DNA of 64,000 bases, taken from the NCBI GenBank assembly GCA_963840785.1, contig CAWJAF010000003.1, forward strand, positions 310,001 to 374,000, in the 5' to 3' direction. Source of the stretch: JALYOK01 sp963840785 (GTDB lineage: Bacteria; Pseudomonadota; Gammaproteobacteria; Burkholderiales; JALYOK01). Under the pieces are notes generated by a model. The model was not told the DNA's origin. It did not search any database and was given only the letters and a program-made list of their open reading frames with translations. Positions 18,089 through 27,457 of this stretch are shown here, in pieces (position 1 is the stretch's first letter; the number at the start of each line of letters is the position of its first letter). The translations under genes were made by a program, and so were the position numbers.

Positions 18089-18974
18089 CGCGCTTCTCGA
18101 TCGCTTCTGCGATGCATTATGGCTGGAGCAAGGTCTCGCCCAAAACACCCTCTCGAGCTATCGCCGCGACTTGACGCAATTTTCTGCCTGGCTGTTAGAA
18201 CACGAAAAGAAATCCTTGATCGAATGCGACCGCGCCGACATTCAAACCTACCTCGGCGTGCGTATTACCGTCGATCACGCAAAGCCTAGAACGACCGCGC
18301 GATTGCTTTCGAGTATGAAACGTTTTTTTCAGTACGGTTTGCGCGAAGGGAAAATTGAAACCGATCCGACATTGCAAATCGCCGCGCCGAAATTGCCGCG
18401 CTCGCTGCCAAAAAGTTTGAGCGAAGCGGATGTCGAATCGTTATTGAATGCGCCGGACGTCGGCACGGCGCTGGGCCTGCGCGATCGTGCGATGTTGGAA
18501 ACGCTTTACGCCAGTGGCCTGCGCGTTTCCGAATTGATTAGCCTGAAAATGATGCAAGTAAGCTTAGACTCATCAGTCATAAAAACTCTCGGTAAAGGCT
18601 CGAAAGAACGATTGGTGCCGATCGGCGAACCGGCTCACGACTGGATTACGCGATACCTCCGAGAAGCGCGTCCCGCCTTGCTCTCCGGCAAGGCGAGCGA
18701 TGCGATGTTTGTTACCGTGCGCGGCAGCGCGATGTCGCGCCAAGCGTTTTGGTATTTGATTAAACGTTACGCCACTATCGCCGGTATCGACAAACCTCTT
18801 TCGCCTCACACCTTGCGTCACGCCTTCGCAACGCATTTGATCAATCACGGCGCAGATCTGCGCGTGGTGCAATTGTTACTCGGACATTCGGATATTTCTA
18901 CGACACAAATTTATACCCACGTCGCGCGCGAACGGCTTAAGCAATTGCACGCGAAACACCATCCGCGGGGTTAA
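18075..18974 (+). CDS. xerD: Site-specific tyrosine recombinase XerD
   Basis: A 299-residue chromosome-dimer resolution recombinase. The N-terminal SAM-like core-binding domain (LARRAF-like part: QGLAQNTLSSYRRDLTQF) precedes the catalytic domain with Arg (ASGLRVSELI), HxxR (SPHTLRHAFATHL), His (LLGHSDIS) and the nucleophile Tyr (TTQIYTHV). Start ATG 18075 is preferred over a TTG two codons upstream. It is a chromosomal housekeeping recombinase, not linked to the island at 41839-48996. Confidence 0.93.
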   Translation: MSAADALLDRFCDALWLEQGLAQNTLSSYRRDLTQFSAWLLEHEKKSLIECDRADIQTYLGVRITVDHAKPRTTARLLSSMKRFFQYGLREGKIETDPTLQIAAPKLPRSLPKSLSEADVESLLNAPDVGTALGLRDRAMLETLYASGLRVSELISLKMMQVSLDSSVIKTLGKGSKERLVPIGEPAHDWITRYLREARPALLSGKASDAMFVTVRGSAMSRQAFWYLIKRYATIAGIDKPLSPHTLRHAFATHLINHGADLRVVQLLLGHSDISTTQIYTHVARERLKQLHAKHHPRG

Positions 18975-19000
18975 CAATTGAGCGATGTTAAACTAAGACC

Positions 19001-19609
19001 GTGAATTATTTTTTCATCGCTCTGGCGGCTTATTTATTAGGCTCCATCTCGTTCGCCGTCATCGTCAGCCGATTGTATGGCCTGCCCGATCCGCGCACTT
19101 ACGGCTCGAACAATCCTGGCGCAACCAATGTGCTGCGCAGTGGCAACAAATTGGCCGCCGCATTGACCTTGCTCGGAGATGCGCTTAAAGGTTGGATCGC
19201 AGTGGCATTGGCCTCAAGAGCCGCGCCAATATTGGGCCTTGGCGAAGCGGCCATCGCAATCGCCGCGTTGTTTGTATTCCTCGGCCACTTGTTTCCAGCG
19301 TTCTATCAATTCAAAGGCGGCAAAGGTGTAGCGACGGCGCTTGGCGTGTTACTGGCGCTTGATTGGCGTATGGGAATTGCTGCAGCGGTGATTTGGCTGG
19401 CTCTGTTTGCACTAACAAAAACTTCGTCGATCGCGGCGCTCACCGCCACCGCTGCAACACCGATCGCCGCTTACTATTTCCGCGGCGGCGATATGATCAG
19501 TGGCGTCGTTTTATCGATCGCGATTCTGGTGATGTGGCGTCACAAAGAGAATATTTTGCGATTGCTCTCGGGAAGGGAAAAACAAGTTGGTGAATCGAAA
19601 TCGGAATAA
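19001..19609 (+). CDS. plsY: Glycerol-3-phosphate acyltransferase PlsY
   Basis: A 202-residue membrane acyltransferase that transfers the acyl group of acyl-phosphate to glycerol-3-phosphate, the first step of phospholipid synthesis. Family motifs are GSISFAVIVSRLYGLPDPR, YGSNNPGATNVLRSGNK and FKGGKGVATALGVLLAL, with about five transmembrane segments. GTG start at 19001. Convergent with ffh, 12 bases away. Confidence 0.95.
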   Translation: MNYFFIALAAYLLGSISFAVIVSRLYGLPDPRTYGSNNPGATNVLRSGNKLAAALTLLGDALKGWIAVALASRAAPILGLGEAAIAIAALFVFLGHLFPAFYQFKGGKGVATALGVLLALDWRMGIAAAVIWLALFALTKTSSIAALTATAATPIAAYYFRGGDMISGVVLSIAILVMWRHKENILRLLSGREKQVGESKSE

Positions 19610-19621
19610 ATCAGAGCTTCC

Positions 19622-20971
19622 CTAGCGCATTCCCGGCATCATGCCCTTCATCCCGCGCATCATCTTTGCTAGACCGCCCTTCTTCATCATTTTCATCATT
19701 TTTTGAATCTGCTCAAACTGGCTGAGTAGTTTGTTCACTTCTTGCACCGGTACACCGGCGCCGGTGGCGATGCGGCGTTTGCGCGAGGCTTTGATCAGAT
19801 CCGGGTTGCGCCGCTCGCCGGGCGTCATGGAATTGATGATCCCTTCGGTACGCGCGATGACTTTATCGTCCATCGGCATGCCTTGTGCGCCGGCAGTCAT
19901 CTGTGCCGGTAGCTTATCCATCAAGCCGGCGATACCGCCCATTTTTTTCATCTGCTGCATTTGCGTTTTGAAATCTTCGAGATCGAATTTCTCGCCGGAC
20001 TTCATCTTCTTCGCGAGCTTATCGGCCTCCACCAAATCGACGTTGCGAACTGCGTCTTCTACCAGCGAAACCACATCGCCCATGCCCAAAATCCGCGACG
20101 CCATGCGCTCGGGATGGAAAGTTTCCAGACCGTTCAATTTTTCACCAACGCCGACAAATTTAATCGGCTTTTGCGTGACGTGACGCACCGACAACGCCGC
20201 GCCACCGCGCGCATCGCCATCAAGCTTAGTCAAAATTACACCGGTAAGCGGCAAGGTTTCGCCGAAAGCTTTGGCGGTGTTAACCGCATCCTGGCCTTGC
20301 ATGGAATCGACGACGAACAACGTCTCGATTGGATTGATCGCAGCGTGCAGCGCTTTAATTTCCGCCATCATCGCTTCGTCGATCGCCAAGCGGCCGGCGG
20401 TATCGACGATCAACACATCGTGGTAATGAGTTTTCGCAAATGCGAGGGCGGCCTGGGCAATGGCCACCGGTTGTTGCGCATTGTCGGATGCGAAAAAATC
20501 GACGCCCAATTGTTGGCTCAGCAAACGCAATTGTTCGATCGCCGCCGGGCGATACACGTCGCAACTTACCAGCAATACTTTTTTCTTCTGCTGTTCTTTC
20601 AGCATTTTCGCGAGTTTGCCGGAACTGGTGGTTTTACCGGAGCCTTGCAGGCCGGCCATCAAGATGATCGCCGGCGGCGTTGTCGCCAAGTTCAGCCCGG
20701 TTGCTTGCTCGCCCATCAGCGACGTCAATTGCTTGTGGACGATGCCGACCAAGGCTTGACCCGGCGTGAGGCTGTTGATCACCTCATGGCCGAGCGCTTG
20801 TTCTCTGACTTGCGCGATGAAGTCCTTGACAACCGGCAACGCAACGTCGGCCTCAAGCAGCGCGACGCGTACTTCGCGCAGCGCGTCCTGGATATTCGCC
20901 TCGGTCAAGCGCGATTGGCCGCGCAGGGTTTTGATGACGGACGACAGCCGTTGCGTGAGATTGTCGAGCAT
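19622..20971 (-). CDS. ffh: Signal recognition particle protein Ffh
   Basis: A 449-residue SRP54 GTPase that binds 4.5S RNA and targets inner-membrane proteins. The N domain (MLDNLTQRLSSVIKTLRGQS) is followed by the G domain with P-loop GLQGSGKTTSSGKLA, DTAGRLAIDEAMM and TKLDGDARGGAALS. The methionine-rich M domain ends in a run of Met, Lys and Gly residues (MMKKGGLAKMMRGMKGMM). Frame intact. Divergent from the cytochrome c assembly gene. Confidence 0.97.
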   Translation of the reverse strand: MLDNLTQRLSSVIKTLRGQSRLTEANIQDALREVRVALLEADVALPVVKDFIAQVREQALGHEVINSLTPGQALVGIVHKQLTSLMGEQATGLNLATTPPAIILMAGLQGSGKTTSSGKLAKMLKEQQKKKVLLVSCDVYRPAAIEQLRLLSQQLGVDFFASDNAQQPVAIAQAALAFAKTHYHDVLIVDTAGRLAIDEAMMAEIKALHAAINPIETLFVVDSMQGQDAVNTAKAFGETLPLTGVILTKLDGDARGGAALSVRHVTQKPIKFVGVGEKLNGLETFHPERMASRILGMGDVVSLVEDAVRNVDLVEADKLAKKMKSGEKFDLEDFKTQMQQMKKMGGIAGLMDKLPAQMTAGAQGMPMDDKVIARTEGIINSMTPGERRNPDLIKASRKRRIATGAGVPVQEVNKLLSQFEQIQKMMKMMKKGGLAKMMRGMKGMMPGMR

Positions 20972-21056
20972 GATTGTGTCCTCGGGCGAGAGGTTGGTGT
21001 AGACTTTGAAGCCTTGGATTGTAACATCCAGTTCCCGTTGATCCGACTCAAGCTTT

Positions 21057-21901
21057 ATGCCATCTAGTCTCTATTTTGTGGTTGCCGTGATCTACGGCTT
21101 TGTTGCGCTATTTTTCTGGCGGCGCGCTTATGCCAGCCGCGCCTCGCCGCAGAGAAAGCGCGTCGCCAACGTGCAATCCATTGGTCTATTTGGGTGATCC
21201 TGCTCGGTGATCGTTTTACATGGCTGGGTATTGCTGCGCACGGTGTTCGTCGAACAAGGCATGAACCTTGGCCTGGGCAATGCGATCTCGTTGATCATCT
21301 GGTTAATGGTGCTGATCTACTGGCTCGGCAGTTGGGTTTATCCCCTGGTGAGCTTGCAAATGTTCGTACTTGCCGATTAGCCGTTGTCGGCGTATTATTT
21401 GCGTTGCTGGTGCCGAGCGATCGCGTGCTATCGATCGCCGCGCGTCCAGCACTGACAGCGCACTTGGTGATGTCGCTTTTAGCTTACAGTCTATTCACGA
21501 TAGCAGCGCTCCACGCGATTTTGACAGCTGTACTCGATAGCGGTCTGCGCCACGGCAATACGCCCACTGCCCTGCGCGATGCGCCGCCATTGATCGCGCT
21601 GGAGACGCTGTTGCTGCGCATTATTCAGCTCGGGTTTGTGCTCCTGACACTCGCGCTCGCCAGTGGATTCCTATTTTCAGAGCAGGTTTTCGGTAAGGCC
21701 ATTACCTTTCCGCATAATGCGCACAAGGTTATTTTTGGTGTTCTGTCGTGGCTGATATATGGCGCTTTCTTAGTTGGGCACCGCATTTACGGTTGGCGCG
21801 GCCGCACCGCGGCGACGCTGACATTGGTCGGCTTCGGACTATTGCTCCTCAGCTACGTCGGTAGTAAATTTGTGCTCGAAGTGATCTTGCAGCGCGCTTG
21901 A
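21057..21901 (+). CDS. CcsA/YpjD-like cytochrome c assembly membrane protein, frameshifted
   Basis: Multi-pass membrane protein of the cytochrome c biogenesis (CcsA/CycK) superfamily. It begins MPSSLYFVVAVIYGFVALFF at ATG 21057. The frame then shifts near 21190, again near 21240 (into TVFVEQGMNLGLGNAISLII) and near 21370. It continues uninterrupted from VVGVLFALLVPSDRVLS to the stop, with six or more hydrophobic segments and conserved His residues (ALHAILTAVL, FPHNAHKVIFGVLSWL). Combined length is about 280 residues, typical of this family next to ffh. Pieces are contiguous, so indel errors are likely. Confidence 0.78.
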
Positions 21902-21957
21902 CAAGCCTGGATCGCAACTCGATACTGATCTCTCTTAAGTAAGCGTTGTAACTCTAT

Positions 21958-23223
21958 TTGGACGATATTTCCACCAGTGCCCTGCTAATCACGCTTGGCA
22001 TTCTGCTAGTACTTTCCGGCTTTTTCTCCGTCGCTGAAACCAGCATGATGGCGCTCAACCGCTACCGCCTCCGCCACTTAGTTGCGCAAGGTAGCCGCAG
22101 CGCCATTTTGACTCAATCGCTATTGCAGAAGACCGATAAGCTGCTCGGGGTTATTCTGCTTGGCAATAATTTGATCAATGCGGCATCGGCAACCTTGGTC
22201 ACAATCATCACCGTGCGCCTGTTTGGCGAAGGGGAATTTGCCCTTGGCATCGGAACCCTCGCGGTCACATTTGCGATTCTCGTGTTCAGTGAAATTACAC
22301 CGAAGGTTATTGGTGCCGCCTATGCCGAACGCATTGCTTTGCCGATCAGCTTTGTACTAAAACCGCTTTTGACACTTTTTTATCCTGCCGTGTGGTTCGT
22401 CAATCTATTCGTCAACGGTTTGCTGCGGTTAATGCGTCTAAAACCATCCGAGCAACAAGGCGATGATCAATTGAGTTTGGAAGAACTACGTTCTTTGGTA
22501 CTGGAGGAATCCCACTATATCCCGGCTAAGCATAGACATATTCTGCTGAATTTGTTCGAACTGGAAAACATAACCGTAGACGATGTAATGACACCACGGG
22601 CGCAAATTGAGGCGATCGATATTTCTGCCGATATCGAGGAAATACGCAGTCGGCTTGCCACATCGCACCACACGATCCAGCCGGTGTATTCGGAACAATT
22701 GGATGACGTGATCGGCATCTTGCATGTGCGCCGCGTGTTGCATCAAGCGCATAACAGTGACCTAACGAAAGAAACGCTGAAAGAAATTATACGTCCGCCG
22801 TTTTTCGTCCCAGCGGGAACGCCACTGCTCACCCAACTTCAAACGTTTCAAGAAAGTCAACGCCGAGTCGGACTGGTTGTCGATGAATACGGCGAACTAC
22901 AAGGATTGGTGACGCTGGAAGATATTTTGGAGGAGATCGTCGGTGAATTTACCAGCCATTCACCCGCGCATAGCGCACAACTGCGTGAGCAAGACGATGG
23001 TAGCGTGATCATCGAAGGCACCTGCTCTCTGCGATACCTTAACCGAAAACTAGGCCTGAATTTTGACCTCAGCGGGCCTAAAACCATCAACGGCTTGATT
23101 CTCGAACATTTGGAAGATATTCCCGAACCGGGAACGAGCCTGAAAGTATCCGGCTACCCGATTGAAATCGTTCAGACACAAGATCGGATGGTTAAGGTTG
23201 TACGAATTTACACGGAACAATGA
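21958..23223 (+). CDS. CNNM/CBS-domain transporter (HlyC/CorC family)
   Basis: A 421-residue membrane protein. The N-terminal CNNM (DUF21) domain has several transmembrane helices (GFFSVAETSMMALNRYRLRH is the hallmark). A CBS pair follows (VDDVMTPRAQIEAIDI; GLVVDEYGELQGLVTLEDILEEIVGE), then a C-terminal CorC_HlyC domain. Members are linked to magnesium, cobalt or sodium homeostasis. The start is TTG 21958, the first codon in frame after the upstream spacer. Frame intact. Confidence 0.88.
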   Translation: MDDISTSALLITLGILLVLSGFFSVAETSMMALNRYRLRHLVAQGSRSAILTQSLLQKTDKLLGVILLGNNLINAASATLVTIITVRLFGEGEFALGIGTLAVTFAILVFSEITPKVIGAAYAERIALPISFVLKPLLTLFYPAVWFVNLFVNGLLRLMRLKPSEQQGDDQLSLEELRSLVLEESHYIPAKHRHILLNLFELENITVDDVMTPRAQIEAIDISADIEEIRSRLATSHHTIQPVYSEQLDDVIGILHVRRVLHQAHNSDLTKETLKEIIRPPFFVPAGTPLLTQLQTFQESQRRVGLVVDEYGELQGLVTLEDILEEIVGEFTSHSPAHSAQLREQDDGSVIIEGTCSLRYLNRKLGLNFDLSGPKTINGLILEHLEDIPEPGTSLKVSGYPIEIVQTQDRMVKVVRIYTEQ

Positions 23224-23471
23224 ATAACTTCCCCGGTAGACTGAAACACAATCTAACGTAAATAGAAAATTTATCTTTTTTAACAATCATTTAAAACAAT
23301 TATCTAGTTAATCGCTTTACAAATCCGCGAAAATCAGGCATTATGTAAATGAAAATTTCAATATAATCAATGCATCTAAGTCTAGTTATTAGCGTGCTTT
23401 GTTAAAATTTTCAGCGTTAGGGCTCCCCGCGTATCCTAAGCTTGAAGTCAATTTTCTGTAGAGGTTATGAC

Positions 23472-24716
23472 ATGGCTACCGCAGTTGCTCGCAAGAGCAT
23501 AAAAAAACCGAAGACCGACAGCAGCAAACTCTACAACTTCGTATGGGAAGGAAAAGACCGTACGGGAAAGCTAATTAAGGGAGAGGTCAGGGCGGGTGGT
23601 GAAGCAGTGGTGACCGCGACCTTGCGGCGGCAGGGAATCAATGTCGTCAAGGTGAAGCGGCAGCGCCTTGGCGGCGGGAAGAAGATCACGCAGAAGGACA
23701 TCACCTTTTTCACACGGCAACTGGCGACCATGCTTAAATCCGGCGTCCCACTTTTGCAAGCGTTTGATATCGTCGGCAAAGGCCATAACAATCCGAATGT
23801 GACGCGATTGCTTATGGATGTTAAAACGGACGTTGAGACGGGTAATAATCTTGCGTCTGCGTTTAGAAAATTTCCACTGTATTTCGATAATCTTTTTTGT
23901 AACCTTGTCGCCGCTGGTGAACAGGCCGGTATTTTGGATACGTTGCTTGATCGCCTGGCGACTTACATGGAAAAGACGCTCGCGGTGAAAGGCAAAATCA
24001 AGTCCGCACTGTTTTATCCCATTTCGATTCTGGTGGTCGCGTTCATCATCACTGCGGTCATTATGATTTTCGTTATTCCCGCATTTAAAGAACTCTTTAC
24101 GAGTTTTGGCGCCGATCTTCCCGCCCCGACGGTCATTGTGATGCAAATTTCCGATGTTTTTGTTAAATGGTGGTGGTTGATTTTCTCCGGTATCGGCGGT
24201 GGTATTTGGTTTTTTAACTATACCTGGAAACGTTCGCGAACGATGCAGAAGATCATGGATCGCATTTTCCTGAGGATGCCTATATTCGGCACCTTGATCG
24301 AGAAAGGAATTCTAGCGCGCTGGGCGCGTACATTATCGACCATGTTTGCTGCCGGCGTTCCGCTCGTGGAATCCCTTGATTCCGTCGGCGGTGCAGCAGG
24401 CAACGTCGTTTTTGAAGAAGCGACGCAAAAAATCCGCGAAGAAGTCAGCTCAGGATCCCAACTTACCGTTGCCATGCAAAATAGCGGCGTGTTTCCAAGC
24501 ATGGTATTGCAAATGACTGCGATTGGTGAAGAGTCGGGCGCCCTGGATTCCATGCTTTCCAAAGTCGCCGATTTCTACGAAGAAGAAGTTGATAACGCCG
24601 TGAAGGCTTTGGCCAGCTTGATGGAGCCGATCATTATGGCGGTCTTAGGTGTAATCATTGGCGGACTGGTGATCGCCATGTATTTGCCGATCTTCAAAAT
24701 GGGCCAGGTCGTATAA
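23472..24716 (+). CDS. pilC: Type IV pilus inner-membrane platform protein PilC
   Basis: A 414-residue T2SSF-family protein that couples the pilus motor ATPases to pilin assembly. Two homologous T2SSF domains (FTRQLATMLKSGVPLLQAFD; WARTLSTMFAAGVPLVESLD) are each followed by transmembrane helices, and the protein ends in GVIIGGLVIAMYLPIFKMG. ATG 23472 with SD AGAGG is preferred over an upstream TTG. The leader (23224-23471) is AT-rich and contains a perfect TATAAT at 23362, but no good -35. A pilB ATPase gene, often placed just upstream of pilC, is not present here. Confidence 0.94.
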   Translation: MATAVARKSIKKPKTDSSKLYNFVWEGKDRTGKLIKGEVRAGGEAVVTATLRRQGINVVKVKRQRLGGGKKITQKDITFFTRQLATMLKSGVPLLQAFDIVGKGHNNPNVTRLLMDVKTDVETGNNLASAFRKFPLYFDNLFCNLVAAGEQAGILDTLLDRLATYMEKTLAVKGKIKSALFYPISILVVAFIITAVIMIFVIPAFKELFTSFGADLPAPTVIVMQISDVFVKWWWLIFSGIGGGIWFFNYTWKRSRTMQKIMDRIFLRMPIFGTLIEKGILARWARTLSTMFAAGVPLVESLDSVGGAAGNVVFEEATQKIREEVSSGSQLTVAMQNSGVFPSMVLQMTAIGEESGALDSMLSKVADFYEEEVDNAVKALASLMEPIIMAVLGVIIGGLVIAMYLPIFKMGQVV

Positions 24717-24767
24717 GCCACCCGACAAAGCGGTCGGTTCAATGAAATTAATGCTAAAGGACAAACG

Positions 24768-25652
24768 GTGGCGTTGATCGATACATTCCAGTCAATGCCT
24801 CTTTTGTTCGCGTTAATGGCGGCGATCTTGGGGCTGTTAGTAGGTAGTTTCCTGAACGTGGTAATCCATAGATTGCCAAAAATGATGGAAAAAGAATGGC
24901 GGGCACAATGTGCAGAATTAGCGCTCAGCACAGACCCGGCACCGATTCAAGTCACTAACGAAAAGTCCGCCTACAATTTGGTGGTGCCCCGCTCAGCATG
25001 CCCTGGGTGCGGACATCAAATCACTGCCATCGAAAATATACCCATCGTCAGCTACCTTTTTTTGGGCGGCAAATGTCGCGGTTGTAAACTCGAAATCAGT
25101 CCAAGATATCCTATTGTTGAGGGCCTTACCGCACTGCTTAGCGGCATGGTTGCCTGGCATTTTGGTTTTGGCTTGGCCGGCGCAAGCGCTCTAATTTTTC
25201 TTTGGGGATTGATCGCCCTTTCTTTCATCGACGCCGATACCCAATTACTACCCGATAGCATCACGTTACCCCTACTTTGGTTGGGCTTAGTCGTTAATCT
25301 CAATGGCACCTTCACGGATTTGCACTCCGCGGTGTTGGGCGCTGTGTTTGGATATTTAGCGCTTTGGTCCGTCTATTGGATCTTTAAGCTGGTAACCAAA
25401 AAAGAAGGGATGGGCTACGGCGACTTTAAGCTCCTGGCGGCCATTGGCGCCTGGCTTGGATGGCAAGTCTTACCCGTTGTCATCTTGCTTTCATCCGTTG
25501 TCGGCGCCGTTGTCGGTATTGTCCTTATTCTGCTAGCTCGACTTGGTCGCAATATTCCGCTTCCGTTTGGACCTTATCTAGCGATGGCCGGCCTGATCGC
25601 CCTTTTATGGGGCCAGCCAATTATGGATAGCTACTTGCGCGGATTTCAGTAG
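24768..25652 (+). CDS. pilD: Prepilin peptidase PilD
   Basis: A 294-residue bifunctional leader peptidase and N-methyltransferase for type IV pilins and pseudopilins. The N-terminal part has two CxxC pairs (CPGCGHQI, CRGCKLEI). The peptidase domain has both catalytic aspartates (SFIDADTQLLPDSIT and GYGDFKLLAAIGAWLGW). GTG start with SD AAAGGA. It follows pilC by 51 bases and its stop overlaps the coaE start by one base. Confidence 0.95.
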   Translation: MALIDTFQSMPLLFALMAAILGLLVGSFLNVVIHRLPKMMEKEWRAQCAELALSTDPAPIQVTNEKSAYNLVVPRSACPGCGHQITAIENIPIVSYLFLGGKCRGCKLEISPRYPIVEGLTALLSGMVAWHFGFGLAGASALIFLWGLIALSFIDADTQLLPDSITLPLLWLGLVVNLNGTFTDLHSAVLGAVFGYLALWSVYWIFKLVTKKEGMGYGDFKLLAAIGAWLGWQVLPVVILLSSVVGAVVGIVLILLARLGRNIPLPFGPYLAMAGLIALLWGQPIMDSYLRGFQ

Positions 25653-26275
25653 TGCCCTATCCCGTCGGTCTTACGGGAGGAATCGGCAGCGGAAAGAGTA
25701 CGGTCGCGCGGTTTTTTCAAACTTTGGGGGTACCGATTCTCGACGCGGACGTCATTTCTCGCGCCTTAACTGCGCCGGGAGGTGCTGCGATCGACGACAT
25801 CAAAAATACCTTGGGCCCTGAATTCATCGGCAATAATGGCGGTCTCGATCGCGCAATGGCTCGACAACGTATCTTTTCGGACCCCAAAACCAAGCGTGCG
25901 CTCGAAGCAATCCTCCATCCAATGATTCGCGCAAATGTCAATTCACAAATTGCGGCCAGCGACGCGGAGTATGCGATTCTCGACATTCCACTGCTCGTTG
26001 AGTCCGGCGGATATCAAGATCGGATCAAACGCATTGTCGTCGTCGACTGTGACGAACATCTGCAAATAGAACGAACCATGGCACGCAGCAAACTAACGAT
26101 GCCCGAGGTCAAAGCAATCATGGCCGCCCAGGCGACTCGCGCCGATCGACTACGCCACGCTGATGACATTATCCTAAATGAAACTGGGCTCGATTCACTT
26201 TCCCAATCCGTCGCGGTGTTAGATCAGCGCTTACGTGCGTTGGCGAGATCGACTGCCGTAGAAAAACGCGACTAA
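25652..26275 (+). CDS. coaE: Dephospho-CoA kinase
   Basis: A 207-residue kinase for the last step of coenzyme A synthesis. P-loop GLTGGIGSGKSTVARFF, then VPILDADVISRAL and a CoA-binding DIPLLVESG motif. GTG start at 25652, overlapping the pilD stop. Coupled pilD-coaE is a common proteobacterial arrangement. Confidence 0.95.
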   Translation: MPYPVGLTGGIGSGKSTVARFFQTLGVPILDADVISRALTAPGGAAIDDIKNTLGPEFIGNNGGLDRAMARQRIFSDPKTKRALEAILHPMIRANVNSQIAASDAEYAILDIPLLVESGGYQDRIKRIVVVDCDEHLQIERTMARSKLTMPEVKAIMAAQATRADRLRHADDIILNETGLDSLSQSVAVLDQRLRALARSTAVEKRD

Positions 26276-26362
26276 ACCGAAATAATTATCGAAGAAGCGT
26301 TCTAGAGCATTGTCAAATCCGCACGAAACAGTCAAACTTTCAATTTTCAACGTAGGTTAATC

Positions 26363-27118
26363 GTGATCACCTACGAATATCCGCTCAACGAAAAAATTCG
26401 AACATTGCTGCGCCTTGAGGATCTGTACGAAAAGGTGCGGTACTTCTGTGCGAGTTCGGAGCGTCGCGAGCATCACACGGCATTGGTTACTATGTTCGAG
26501 ATACTCGACGTCGCCACCCGCGCCGATCTGAAATCTGAATTGCTTCAAGAAATGGAGCGACAGAAACAATCGCTCGAGATTTTACGCAACAACCCAAACG
26601 TTGATGTGTCTCGTTTAAATCAAGTGGTCAGCGATATAGAGCGCACTTCAGCCAACCTACTCGCCGGTACCGGTAAATTTGGCCAGCACCTGCGCGAGAA
26701 CGAATGGCTCATGGGGATTAAGCAGCGTTGTGCCATTCCCGGTGGAGTCTCCGAGTTTGACCTGCCTTCGTATCACTACTGGCTTAACCGCGCTCCGGAC
26801 GCGCGCCAGAAAGACCTTGCGAACTGGATGGGGCCCATTTTTCCAGTTAACGATGCGGCAAACATAGTTTTGAAGCTGTTGCGTGAAAGCTCCCAGAAGA
26901 ACGATGTCGTCGCGCACCAGGGCGTATACCAGCAAGTTCCCGCGGGACGTGTGGCTCAGATGATTCGAGTTACAGTTGCGCCGGAATTCGAATGCGTACC
27001 CGAAATCAGCGCAAACAAATACGCCCTTAATATTCGTTTTATTACTGTTGGAACCGCCAGCCGTCCGCACTTGTACGAACGCGATATTGAATTTCAGCTT
27101 AGTTTTTGCAATCTCTGA
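26363..27118 (+). CDS. zapD: Cell division protein ZapD
   Basis: A 251-residue FtsZ-bundling protein (formerly DUF1342/YacF). It begins ITYEYPLNEKIRTLLRLEDL, a family signature, with a helical N-terminal half and a beta-rich C-terminal half (YALNIRFITVG). GTG start. The neighbours coaE upstream and yacG downstream are the classical context. Confidence 0.93.
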   Translation: MITYEYPLNEKIRTLLRLEDLYEKVRYFCASSERREHHTALVTMFEILDVATRADLKSELLQEMERQKQSLEILRNNPNVDVSRLNQVVSDIERTSANLLAGTGKFGQHLRENEWLMGIKQRCAIPGGVSEFDLPSYHYWLNRAPDARQKDLANWMGPIFPVNDAANIVLKLLRESSQKNDVVAHQGVYQQVPAGRVAQMIRVTVAPEFECVPEISANKYALNIRFITVGTASRPHLYERDIEFQLSFCNL

Positions 27119-27135
27119 TCGGTCGCCAGTATAAT
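27106..27135 (+). promoter_or_regulatory. Possible promoter before yacG
   Basis: TTGCAA (27106-27111) and a perfect TATAAT (27130-27135), spacing 18. Transcription would start at or next to the A of the yacG ATG (27142), leaving almost no 5' leader. It may serve yacG, the ilv operon, or neither. Confidence 0.35.
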
Positions 27136-27141
27136 TTTTCG

Positions 27142-27339
27142 ATGAGCACTCCCCCGCAAGTCAGTTGCCCACAATGCGGCAAAACTTCAATTTATTCGGT
27201 TACAAACCCGTATCGCCCGTTTTGTTCAGAACGTTGCAAAATGATCGATCTGGGTGCATGGGCGAATGAAAGTTATCAGGTTCCGGGCACCGAATCCCCC
27301 GAATTGACTGACAACGATTCGAGCAGCGATCAACAGTAG
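27142..27339 (+). CDS. yacG: DNA gyrase inhibitor YacG (zinc finger)
   Basis: A 65-residue zinc-binding protein. The four-cysteine site CPQCGKTSIY...FCSERCKMIDLGAW is the family signature, with C-x2-C and C-x3-C pairs. It binds GyrB and inhibits gyrase in E. coli. ATG 27142 begins MSTPPQVSCPQCG. The acidic tail is unconserved. Confidence 0.93.
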   Translation: MSTPPQVSCPQCGKTSIYSVTNPYRPFCSERCKMIDLGAWANESYQVPGTESPELTDNDSSSDQQ

Positions 27340-27457
27340 CTGCGCCTAAAGCGCCCCGAAATCACCCCAGGTAAAAGGTCGAAAACACCCGTTGTTCTTG
27401 ACCGAAATCGCGCTTCACGTTAATGTATTTGATTCTGCTAAAACAAAATCGATCAAA

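Noticed and set aside
18075..18974. XerD as a second mobile-element integrase
   Set aside because: Length and motifs match chromosomal XerD; there are no direct repeats or cargo around it.
19961..21067. Long open frame on the plus strand opposite ffh
   Set aside because: It is rich in His, Arg and Gln with no domain similarity, lies wholly antisense to a clear SRP54 gene, and follows from that gene's codon bias.
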